DNA from: Bicyclus anynana
Taxonomy: Eukaryota > Arthropoda > Insecta > Lepidoptera > Nymphalidae
DNA length: 64,000 nt
Assembly (NCBI RefSeq): GCF_947172395.1
Contig: NC_069095.1
Coordinates: forward strand, 5,828,001-5,892,000
Direction: 5' to 3'
The notes under the pieces were generated by a model. It did no database searches. It had not been told where the DNA came from and saw nothing but the letters and a program-made list of their open reading frames with translations. Numbering within the stretch: position 1 is the stretch's first letter; every line of letters begins with the position of its first letter. Below are positions 24,611 through 36,400 of the stretch, piece after piece. A program made the position numbers and the translations under genes.

Positions 24611-24900
24611 CTTTGTTAGTGGCTCCCGCGCCACTGAATACTGAACACTGACAGTGGATTTGGCATTCTTTCGCCACAATTGATTGTTGCGCAGGATACG
24701 GTGCAATCACAATGCGACCGAATTACCACACACACATACATCGGTCGGTATGTTTAACTCTCGAAAAATCAATTGCGAAAAATTGTTCAATGTATTTCAA
24801 AATAGAATCTCTGTCTAAGTTTATTTTAGAATGAGTGGATAATGATAGTGCGGCGTCCGATTGTTCCCACATTACCGATCAGTTTTGATAGTTCAAGAAG
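24611..24900 (-). promoter_or_regulatory. Candidate promoter / 5' UTR of the PI-PLC X gene
   Basis: Upstream of the ATG on the minus strand are two close matches to the arthropod initiator TCAGT (GTCAGTGTTCAGTATTCAGTGG, about 24636-24658). No clear TATA box stands out. The call rests only on position and initiator-like motifs. Confidence 0.35.
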
Positions 24901-25548
24901 GCATGGGATGTTTTGATGGGGTGCTTTATTTATATGGTTTTTTGTTGTGACTTCACCTTATCCAGGCTTCACTGAGGTATTTGTAATCATTCAATGAAAT
25001 GAAGACAGCCCACAAACACAATTCAGACGGCCTTCTAAGCAGTGAGGCCATAATTTCTTAATATATATTAATTTATTAATATTTTAAATAAAATTTGACA
25101 AACCAACTTGTCTTGAGGCCCATAAGACCCGGGGCTCGGAGCGGACCGCCCCGGTTAGTCCGCTAGAGCTTCTAGGTCTGACGTGAAATTCAAAATTCAA
25201 TTCATGTCAGACAACAAAATCGGACAATAAGAATGTAATTACATTCGTCCCGCAATTGGATATCTTACTTACTGTATTACTTGGCAGGCCCTAAGATTTT
25301 AAGTTTAAGGCGAGCAGTTGCGTGAACAAGGTTTTGAACTAGGGTACGAAATAGGTATACGTATTTTTTATACAAATTGTCTAAATTGGAAATTTCCTTC
25401 TCCAATACGGATTCGTCCTCAGGGTAAGCAATGCATTGCATCTATGAAGTGCTCGCCCCTGATTAGTGACAAAGGTTAGTGACAAAATATTGTTAAAGAT
25501 CATTATAAATTTAACCTTAATCAGGGTAACCAAAACCATTTTAATACC

Positions 25549-25600
25549 GTGGTCAATTTGGAAGACGTGCTTTTTCAAGCACGTCTTCCAAATTGACCAC
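25549..25600. repeat. Perfect 24-bp inverted repeat (hairpin)
   Basis: GTGGTCAATTTGGAAGACGT plus GCTT (25549-25572) is followed by the loop TTTC and its exact reverse complement (25577-25600). It is not part of any repeat family recognised here. Confidence 0.95.
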
Positions 25601-26193
25601 GACCTCTAGGCCTATGATACACAGGCGCACGCGACTTGTGCTAGGGTCCACCACGTGCAAACGTTACCGGATGCAATCAATTCGAGTATGTGAATGGTCG
25701 GACCTAGACCTAGTAGAACTTATTTATATACACAAAAGAAGTATAAAGTCCCTTCAACATAAACTAAGTACCTATGATGGCCAGACCTTCGACGTTTTTT
25801 AAAAGCCGAATTTAGTACTGTGGTTCTCAACAGAAAGGTCCTGGGTTCGATTTTCAATTCGGGTCAGAGCATCACCACTTAACATCAATTCTACCATTCA
25901 AATAATAAGTCATTACGTGGTTTTTCAACGTATTTTATTTTTTGCAATCATCTAATATTGTGTTTTCAACGAAATGACATAACTATGGTAAAATTACGTA
26001 AAGTGGCATTAATATTATTGTAGTGGCAGTAGTAAGTATTAACTAACTTATATTATCCCCGTATTCCTACGGGAACGCGAACCACGCGGGTGAATCCGCG
26101 CGGCGTTAGCTAGTTTAAATATAATTTGTACCTCATCTTCACATGCAAAAAAAGAAGGGCATAACTTTATGACTTAACGTTGAAACAATAACT

Positions 26194-26372
26194 ACCGACA
26201 AAAACGTGCCGCCAAGCGTTCCGGTACGATGCCGTGTAGAAACCGAAAGAGGTGTGGATTTTCATCCTCCTCCTAACAAGTTAGCCCGCTTCCATCTAAG
26301 ACTACATCATCACTTACCATCAAGTGAGATTGTAGTCAAGGGCTAACTTGTAAAGAATAAAAAAAAACACAA
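26194..26372 (+). mobile_element. SINE family A, 5'-truncated
   Basis: CCGCCAAGCGTTCCGGTACGATGCC through GGGCTAACTTGTAAAGAATA and an A-run. Confidence 0.85.
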
Positions 26373-26879
26373 ATCTGATTGTGGTATAGTTTTGAAAATG
26401 AAAAGTTACCTATGTTGTTAAGATTTTATGACATTGTTAATGATATTTTTTCATGAGTGGAAAATTATATGAGTTTAAGCACTTTAGTTTTGATAAATGC
26501 AGATTATGGATGCAGTAGATTATGACGTCTGCATAATTACATCAATTTAATACATTAGTCAATAATAATAACAAATAATTGATTTATGCGGTGATCAATT
26601 ATAATTAATCAATGACAGTGGAATATAGATAAAATATTGTATTAAATTCCGTGGCTTTGTTTATGTATTTTAACGTTTTGATTTAAGATCTAAGAAATAT
26701 GATGAAACGTTTAATATTTAACATCATTTTAGTTAAGGCCGTGATTCGTAGACCGAGGTCAAAAGTACCTTAGGCCTACGAACTTGTATGAAAGGATTTA
26801 TGAGAATTAAAGTAGCAATGGAAATATGGATGGATCGTATAGCAAGTGGAAGGACGTGGTTCCTAACCTTAGGAAAGAT

Positions 26880-27245
26880 TTTATTGCCACTACAAGATAA
26901 AGTCTCTCTATCTCTGCGTGATCGAATCAGAAATGAGGAGATCCGCAGAAGAACCAAAGTCACCGACATGGCTCAACGAGTTGCGAAGCTGAAGTGGCAA
27001 TGGGCGGGGCACATAGTGCGAAGAGCCGATGGACGTTGGGGTCCCAAAGTGCTGGAATGGCGACCCCGCACTAGTAAGCGCAGTGTTGGCCGACCCCTCA
27101 CCAGGTGGACTGACGACATCAAGCGAGTCGCAGGGATTCGCTGGATGCAGGTGGCTCAGTATCGTGATGTTTGGAAGTCCCTACAAAAGGCCTATGTCCT
27201 GCAGTGGACGTCCATCGGCTGATATGATGATGATGATGATGACAA
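26880..27245 (+). mobile_element. RTE-type retrotransposon, 3' end of the reverse transcriptase ORF
   Basis: The longest intact piece of this family here: 144 codons open to TGA at 27220-27222, containing SLRDRIRNEEIRRRTKV, AKLKWQWAGHIVRRADGRW, VLEWRPRTSKRSVGRP and TRWTDDIKRVAGIRWMQ, followed by CGGCTGATATGATGATGATG. These are hallmarks of the C-terminal region of insect endonuclease-reverse transcriptase ORFs of the RTE type with microsatellite tails. 5' truncation removes the catalytic domains, so it is dead on its own. Clade assignment comes from recall of the family's look, not a search. Confidence 0.8.
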
Positions 27246-27403
27246 GATAAAGTAAATACGTATGTATGAAAAAAGAAACAATTACCTAACCATCAAAATC
27301 TTTATTCTCAATTAATATTTTTAGTATACTTAACAATCCAAATAGTAAAATTTTCTATTTTAGTAGAATTTTGATATAACATTACTGATCTATTAATATT
27401 TCT

Positions 27404-30400
27404 TCATTGGCCTTCCTTTTCGAAATCAAGGAAATTTTCGATAATGTTTGATCGCTTTTCCTTTTTCTCGCTGTCGTTTGTAGACGCGAGTGAGGAGGCT
27501 CTGCTTGGATTACGAAGAACTGGCTTCTGGAGTTGGAAGAAATTTAGCGATGCCTTTAGCTCCGCTATGAATACTTCCTTATGGCTTACCTAAAAGAAAA
27601 CTGTTTTTAGTATCTTATTATGCTTTGATAATATCCTATGTACCTAGCAGTAGTCATGATCACAGTTATCAGCTTATTTTAACGTACTCCCTCTTTATAT
27701 GAGAGGAAAGTATGTAGCTTAGACCCACCACGCTGTTCCAATGCGCTTTGGCGGGCTTAGTTCTATAAGAGCACTGTAAGACCAATTTCCGTGATCTTAG
27801 AGGCTTGGGGATGTGACACCGCGAACTTTCTTACGTCAGAAATTTCACTAAAAACTTTTTAAATTTAGAAAAAATACTCAGATTTTCATAGCCTGGCCCA
27901 GAACTTGAACCCTTGACCTCGTAAAGCGAAGTCATATAGGGTAACTAGCTAAATAAAAACCTCTATAGCTCAGTGGTAAAGCGGTCGGACTCATCAACGA
28001 GTGGTGGTGGATCGATCCCCACCCGCTGGTCTATTGTCGTACCCACTCCTAACACAATCTTTTCCGATTAGTTGGAGAGGAACAGGAATATTGGTCATAT
28101 TAAAAAGATATGGCAAATATTCTTTTAGAAAAGAAATAGTTTGACTAGCTAAAAAATAAGTGCAATAGTGTAGCTAAAAAATAAAAACTCATGGAACTAA
28201 TTTTACTGACAGATTCTTATGTACTTTATCGATACTCATCAAATGATGCCCTTGCTCAAAATAAAATTTAAATTTTGAATCATTTTCAATAGTTCGATGT
28301 ACTCGTACTTCTTAGTTTATTTAATTAGAATACATTTTCACGGTATCCTAACCGCAACAGTAGGTTTATTAAGCAAGCAAGTAGTCTCCCACGAGATTTC
28401 TAGATAGGTAACAGAACTTCAGAATTTACTAAATTTTCCAAATTGTTTACCGAGCTTCCACGCTTAGTTGAATTTTCCGAGCAGACAGACAATTGGTGCA
28501 CAATTCTCTAGGGTGGTGAGGTAGAGGCATTTGTATATGTTTGAGAAGAAAAAAAAGGAGACATTCTATGAGAGATGACATGAGATGTAAGACATTGCTG
28601 GGCCTAGATTTTATGAATGAACTGTTACAATTAGTGTCATTTAATATAAAAATTTTAGACTGGATTAAGTTCAGTTTGATTGATAGTTGCATAATCAAGA
28701 TATAGGCAACCTACCTGCATCTGAAAATGCACAATTTCAACAAAAAATATAATCAAAAATTTTATCAACTGTGAATTCTAATATGTTTTGCTGATTTTGA
28801 TTTATGATAAAATAAATTTTTCGTCTTTTTTTCTGCAACGTGCTGAGCCCAGAATTAACGTGCTCAGTTGGACTCCTTTAAGATGTGCTTGTAAAGAAAC
28901 AAAGTTTTACCTGTTCCCGAACTACGATATTTCTGACTTCGTTCATGAATTCGATAGCCGTGATGAACAAACAAATAACCAATCCTGCGATGAGTACAAC
29001 AAATGCACCCATTAAATTCTTCATTTCCAGATCGCCTTCTTGATCGTTCTTATCAACTTTTTCATCCTGATATCATAAGAAAGTAATGAACAGATAAAAT
29101 ACACTACTACTAACTACTCGTATACTCACAACCCAAATTCAGCTCATTGTTGAGCAAAAGTGTCCTTTCAGAATGAAAGGGGATAGGCTAATAGTCCACC
29201 ACGCTGACCCAATGCGGTTTAGCAGACTTCACACACATAGAGAATTAAGATAGTTGTCAGGTATGCAAGTTTTCTGACAATGTTTTTGTTCACCGTTAGA
29301 GAATCATGATATCTAATTACTTAAAATGCACATGACTGAAATGTTTGAGGTGCACTGGATTCGATCCTACGCCCTTCGAACTGAAGGCAGCGTATTAATG
29401 GGTTATCACAGCTTGACAGCTGTGATAACTCATTAATACGCTGCCTTCGTAATGACTTAACTAGCTTATACATTTTATTAAATTTTCAATAATAATTGCA
29501 AATTTGTTATAAGATCAATGGTGAAGTTAAGCATTTATACGTACATCACATTCTTGTTTGTTTTTATCTTCCCACCATTTCTTTTTAATTTTGTCTAAGA
29601 TTCCAGCTTCTTTTAATTCCAATATTGCTTTGTTTATATGAGTTCTAAACGGAGAATCTATAAAACGTAATAATAATATTTTTCATTTTATAACATGAAA
29701 GTTTATAATGAATGATTAAAAGAAGAAAGAGATGACGAAAAGAAAAACATTTTTGTTAAAAAATATTTCTTTTTCATTTATAACAATATTCGTTAGTTAT
29801 GAGAACACTCAGAATTTAATTGCATTGAAGACATTCAAAATGGAGAAGAACTGTTTGAACAAATTCAAGAAGACGATAAAGATGGATGCAGACTTGACGT
29901 GATATTTTGTATACTTTACATACTCGCAGGCATTGCAATTCCATAATCCTTAGAATCTAATTCTCCTCCAATTTTTTTCAGTTCACAATTTTTCCTCAAC
30001 TCGTATTCGATTGCAGTGGACTCCATAAAAAATGCGTATTTGCTCTTTCCGCTTATGACTCTCTTTACTCCTTCATCATTACTGTGCACTAAAACTGCGG
30101 GGTTTGCTACCATATTCTCAAACATTCTGCGATACATTTTGTCCTTTGAATTCTAAAAAAGTCAAAGGTATGGGTATCCATACAAAATTGGGCCCAAATT
30201 TATATGAATGATACAGAGCTGTAAATTCGCTCATAAATATAATATCTATATATATAAATAAATAAATAAAATAAAATAAATTAAATTAGGACGATTAAGG
30301 AGTACTGGTGAGGCCAATATTCAAAGAAATCTCTATTCGCCTAATCAGTTAAATTACAGGTGGGCAATACTTCGTCTCCCTTTGATATACAATTCAAACT

Positions 30401-33400
30401 GACAGGCGCCAGTTTTAAACTGGCTCCTGTCAGTTTGAATTGTATGTCGTTGTTGTTGAAACTGGCACTAACTTGACACATTTAGGCAAAATAGGACAAC
30501 ATTTATAATGTTAAATCCTTAGTAAAACTGTTAGATAAACAGTGATAGATGTGTTAATAAACAGAACATTTAATTTGATTGACTTTGATATTGATAGTTC
30601 GCGTTTGCAAAGACAACTGACAGTCAGTAAAATACGCATTAAAGATATGTGTTTGTAAAGCTGGACCGGTGTGAAAATAATGAAACAGCTTATTTTCCCT
30701 GTTGGCGAATATTATTTCGGCTAAGATCCTAATGGAGTAATCTAATGAAATATACAGGATTTTTAGTACATTTTTCATTTCTGTATCGTCTTAAAAAGTG
30801 GACCTCATTTCGGACATCTCCTTTCTACCTTTTCCAAGTAAGCCCGCTTCCATCTTAGATTGCATCGTCATTTAACATGCAGGTGAGATCGCAGTCAAGG
30901 ACTTCATCATCAACAATACATATTTAGTTCACCGTTGAGCACGAGTCTCGTCTCAGTATGAGAGGAGTTAGGCCTTAGTCCACCACGCTGGCCCAATGCG
31001 GATTGGCAGACTTCACACACGTAGTCAAGGACTTACTTGACATTAAATAAAAACAAAAGTATATGTATAATGTTCGCACTAACAAAAAGACAAAAAAAAG
31101 TAATGCGTGTAAGTTAAGGTGAACGATAATTTAAATTAGGTTTTCTCTTAACTAAATAAACCGTCAGATTTTTAAATACTATCTCAATGAGCATCGTGTG
31201 TGTAGACTTTTCCAAGCGCTGTTTACCTTAAAAAATTCAAATGTTGAGCCATTTTCAATAGCTCCATATAAAACCTTGTTTTGTTTAGCCAGATCCTCAA
31301 CTTTGTTAATTGGCTCAGTCTCCATAGCCGACGTCATTGATGCTGAAAGTTGTGCTATATATGTCTGGCAAACAATTACTGCGAAAAACCACCACATTCC
31401 ACAGACCCATCGAGATCCTGCTGCCCTGAAACATTTTTATCTACCTACACATCATAGATTAAAGAATAATAGGCATATAGAGCGCACGGAAGATGATGGT
31501 GTTGTAGCCGTTCCAAATACAAAATTAAAAAAACGAACACATTCTCGAGTCAGTACGACACGAAGCGTCGCATTACTAATTTTCAATATTATTCAAAAAA
31601 AAAAATGGCGTCTTATGTTTTTGTATATTTTAAAAACTGTTGTCCAAAACTAGAAATAAGATGGAATAGTTTTTAATTGGTAATTATTGATTATTATATT
31701 AATTTAGGTACGTAATTGTTGTTAAATTTTGAAATATAAATTATGAAAAAAGTTTGTATACGGGGATGTCAAAGAGACGCTTCACTACGCTGCTTGTAAA
31801 GACTCATTCTGGAATTTTTTTATTCTGTGCTATACATATTATAAAACAAGTCTTCACCGCATCTGTCTGTTAGCAACAGAATCAAAAACTGAACGGACTA
31901 ATATGGTCCGAAAACTGATATTTGATGCAAGCTGAAAACTTGTGCTGCATCTCTATACTCGTACTTTCTAACACAGAACTGGACATAATAGGGTTATTTT
32001 TCCAAACAAATAATGAGGATTTTTTTAGCAATACATAGCCTTATATGAGAAAGGTTCATCTAAGTATATTAATTTGTCAATGTTTCGTAAAATGTCTAAA
32101 ACAGTTAGCGATTGTATATTGGTTATACTAAGTAGGTAGTATTAATTGTAATGTATATATTTAGGTAAATAGAATTAAGTTTTAGATTTATAATATAGTG
32201 CTAAGCTAGCGAATTAGGTGATACCTGTAAGGCTAGTTAAGTTATGATGATAATAAATAAATAAAATAAATAAATCATTTTCCTAATTTATAAACCTCTT
32301 AAAAATGATCACGCACAATAAAAGTTTCTATCAATTTTCTTGCAAACGAAATAGCGGGCTAGTTAGTTATATTATAAAGATACTAGCGGACTCGCTCAAG
32401 ATTCGCTTTGACTTATTAATTTATTTATTTGCACTTCTTCGCTATCCCTACCTTCCACTACCATACTCCTACCCCTACCCCTACCCTACCCCTACCCTAC
32501 CTCTACTCTACCCCTACCCTACCCTACCCTACAACTACCCTACCACTACCCTACCCCTACCCTATCCCTATACCGTAAACCTACCCTACCACTACCCTAC
32601 CCTACCCCTACCCTACCACTACCCTACCCTACCCCTACCCCTACCCTACCCTACCCTACCCCTACCCTACCCCTACCCTACCCCTACCCTACCCCTACCC
32701 TACCCCTACCCTACCCCTACCCTACCCCTACCCTACCGCTACCCTACCCCTACCCTATCCCTATACCGTACCCCTACCCTACCACTACCCTATCCTAGGA
32801 TTTAGGGGTTTGAAAAATAGATGTTGGCCGATTTTCAGACCTACTAAATATGCACAAAAAATTTCATCAAAATCGGTCGAGCCGTTTCGGAGGAGTTCAA
32901 TGTCGAACACCGCGACACGAGAATTTTATATATTAGATTTAGGTATTTGTTTGGTTGCTTACTTTGGCAAGATATCACATCCTTGACACATAATTGAGCC
33001 CATAGTTAACCACGTGCAGTTCGCGAAGTTCCAAATATTTTCCAATTCCTCGGGATCCTTATCGCATGGTTGCGGATTTTCCCAATCATCCGGTGATATT
33101 CTAAAAACATTATTTGGAAGCACTGAGTTAATTATGAAATATTACTTTTATCATAACGCCTTTTTGACGCCCTCCATGGCGCAGTGGATTTAGTGGGTTC
33201 GATCTCTGGCTGGGCGGATTGAGGTTTTCTTAATTGGTCCAGGTCTGGCAGGCCAGGTCCAGGTCTAGTTACCCTGCCGACAAAGACGTACCGCCAAGCG
33301 ATTTAGCGTTCCGGTACTATATCGTGTAGAAACCGAATGGGGTGTAGATTTTCATCATAATCCTAACAAATTAGCCCGCTTGCATCTTAGATTGCGTCAC

Positions 33401-36400
33401 TTACCATCAGGTGAGATTGTCAAGGGCTAACTTGTAAAGAATAAAAAAAAAATCATAATCTCCTAACAAGTTAGCCCGGTTCCATCTTAGATTGCATCTT
33501 CACTTACCATCAGGTGAGATTGTAATCAAGGGCTAACTTGTAAAGAATAAAAAAAAAACATAATCTCCTAACAAGTTAGCCCGGTTCCATCTTAGATTGC
33601 ATCTTCACTTACCATCAGGTGAGATTGTAATCAAGGGCTAACTTGTAAAGAATAAAAAAAAAATATAATCTCCTAACAAGTTAGCCCGGTTCCATCTTAG
33701 ATTGCGTCACTTACCATCAGGTGAGATTGTCTAGGGCTAACTTGTAAAGAAGAAAAAAAAACATAATTTCAACTATACCTTGCACAGATAAATAAAAGAA
33801 TTGAAACAGCACAATAAGCCGTTGCCGTGTACATCCACACTTCAAACGTATATGGGTTTAAGAAGGAAAACATTCCCGGTGGTACTTCTTTTTCTTTTGT
33901 ATATAAAATACTTATTCCCAATGACATGAAAGGCACCGAAAAATCCACAACCATTTTCCTATCTTCTGTAATAGTTACGTCTCCAACAGCTAAATCAGCT
34001 TTCTGTGGATTTTGAAAACCAATTTGAGTTAATGTTAGATTTTGTTAATAAAAAATATTGAAATTCATCATTATTAAACACTAGCTGACGCCGCGCGGTT
34101 TTACCCGTGTGGTTCCCGTTCCCGTAGGAATACGGCGATAATATATCGCCTATAGCCTTCCTCGACAAATGGTCTATCTAACACTGAAAGAATTTTTCAA
34201 ATCGGACCAGTACTTCCTGAGGTTAGCGTGTTCAAGCAAATAAACAAATTCTTCAGCTTTTTATATTAGTATAGATTTTATTGGCTTAGTACATTGCCGG
34301 GCCGTCCTCTATACAGGAGAGAGTATGAAGAGAGGAGTTCGTTATCATTACCATCAATAACAACCAATGTTCAGCTCACTGTTGAGCACGATTTTCTTCT
34401 CAGTAGATAGATCCAATAGTAATAGTCCACCATAGTCCAATGAAAGATTGGCAAACCACACGTAGATATTTAAGATAATTCTTAGGAATGCAGGTTTCCT
34501 CTCGATGTTTTTCCTTTACCATTTAAGACATGTGATATTTAATTTCTTACAATGCACATAACTGAAAAGTTGGAAGTGCATGCCCCGGACAGGATTCGAA
34601 GGCAGAGGTCATATCCAGCGGGCTATCACACCTCTCTATGTTTACTATAATAATAGTAAACATAGAGATGATGATAGATGTTTACTACAATAATAGAAAA
34701 CATAATTTGGGATCGACTTAGCGTAATATCGGAGGCACGGGAGTGTACCCCCAACTTCTTCATTGCGGACTGAAAAGTTTTACAGAGAATTTCTTGGACC
34801 CCAAGACTCGAACCCACGACCTCGTGACCATCCACATAAGCTTAAATGGCCCCACAAGGCAGACAATAATTAAAATCATTCTAGTTGTAATAATGTTACT
34901 TACATTATTTAAAAGTTCATCAAGCAATCCGTATGACTTTCTGGTTTTTAATTGATTTTTCGAGTCCTTTTTGTTCTCGTAAACTTCGAAAGTGTATGTG
35001 TAATTAAATTTATTTCTGTGCAAATTATCAAATATTTCTTTAATGAGCTCTACGCCAAATCCTTCATAGTTTTCATCTGCAGTCTCTTCCTCACAATCAG
35101 TATCATTTTTGTGACATTGCTTTTTACTGAAGAATGGTTTTGTTTTTGGAGATATAATCTAATAGAAAAACAATTGCGATGATTAACATTATTGTGATAG
35201 TTATTATTTACAATAAACTAAAATAATAATTTTAAATGTCTTTTTAACAAAAAGATTCAACCGACTTCAGTGATCAGAAGGTATACGATGTTTATCTTTG
35301 TGATAAAGTTTGGTGAATTTTATTGTTAAAAAGATTTTATTTTTCTGTTTTCAGTGTGTCTTAGCATAGAAAACATATGGTCCTAGAATAGTGGACGATA
35401 GCGCCTTAGTGGGCAATTTTCGTTATTTTTATTTTAATATCAAATTACTTAACCTTTTTTCATGAAAATTAAATGGGACCTATCTGGAAGTATACTTTTT
35501 CTAACAAAAAAAGATTTTTTTAAAATTGGTTAAGAAATTACGAAGTTATGAGGTAACAAACATTAAAAAAAGTTGTTTTATATGATTAGTATAGTAGGTA
35601 TAGTGAAGAATTACTGTAATATAGATAGTCGTATTGGACTTGCGGACAAGGTTTGGTTTTCTTGATTTAATTTATTTTCGACTAGCAATCGTCCGCGACT
35701 TGATCTGCGAATAGTTAGTGTAAGTTTTCATCTCTATTTATTTATAACTAGCGAATGCCCACGACTTTGCTCGCGTTGAATTTTTCACAAACCCGCGGGA
35801 ACCATGGATTTTTCGAGGATGAAAAGTAACCTATGTGTTAATCCAGAGTAAAATCTATTTCCATTTCAAATTTCAGCCAACTCGCTTCTTTATTAAAAGA
35901 GCGAAAAGTACATTTATGGTACAGATAGATTAATCTATCTCTGAAAAATCTACTGCGAAAACTGAAAAAAACATTATTAAACAATCAAACTTTCGAGTTC
36001 TCTATTAAATTTTGAAATTACGTTTAATGTAAAGATACAATTGATTACTTTTATAAACACTTACAATAAAATGTTTACTGTTTTTTTGATATTTAAGATT
36101 ATCGTCCTCAGGTCTGTCTTCAGTCAGCTCTTGGGTAGCAGAGTCCCAAGACCCGACAGTGTTCAACTCAGATATATAGATTTCGTTTATATACAACGTA
36201 TAATTGACTCGTTGGCCTTTTTCATTAAATGCTATGTGACCAGAAACTCCTGTAGATGTTGTCTGAAATGTAATCAAAATACTTAACTGTAAACTTTTAT
36301 AAAAGTACATACTAAGAAAGCCCACATAGCCCGGAGAAAGGGCACCCCTCGGATTCGAAACTACGCCCTCCGAATCGAGAGGCAGAGGTCTCCACTGGGC

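Larger units (their letters stand above)
24911..27403. other. Intergenic region between PI-PLC X 5' end and receptor A 3' end
   Basis: Contains a perfect hairpin (25549-25600), a tRNA-like SINE fragment with GGTCCTGGGTTCGAT near 25840, an inverted family E piece (26040-26115), a truncated SINE A (26194-26372) and an RTE 3' part (26880-27245). On the minus strand AATAAA lies at 27301-27306, about 100 bases beyond the stop codon of receptor A, and is the likely polyadenylation signal of that gene. Confidence 0.6.

Noticed and set aside
26788..27222. Independent 144-aa gene
   Set aside because: It is the C-terminal end of a retrotransposon reverse transcriptase ORF with a TGA tail, repeated at several other places here.
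32440..32800. Telomere-like repeat
   Set aside because: Insect telomeres are TTAGG/CCTAA; the unit here is CCCTAC(C) and its flanks are dispersed repeat.
32305..32805. 166-codon Tyr/Pro/Leu open frame
   Set aside because: It is translation of the CCCTACC minisatellite; no start context, splice sites or domain.
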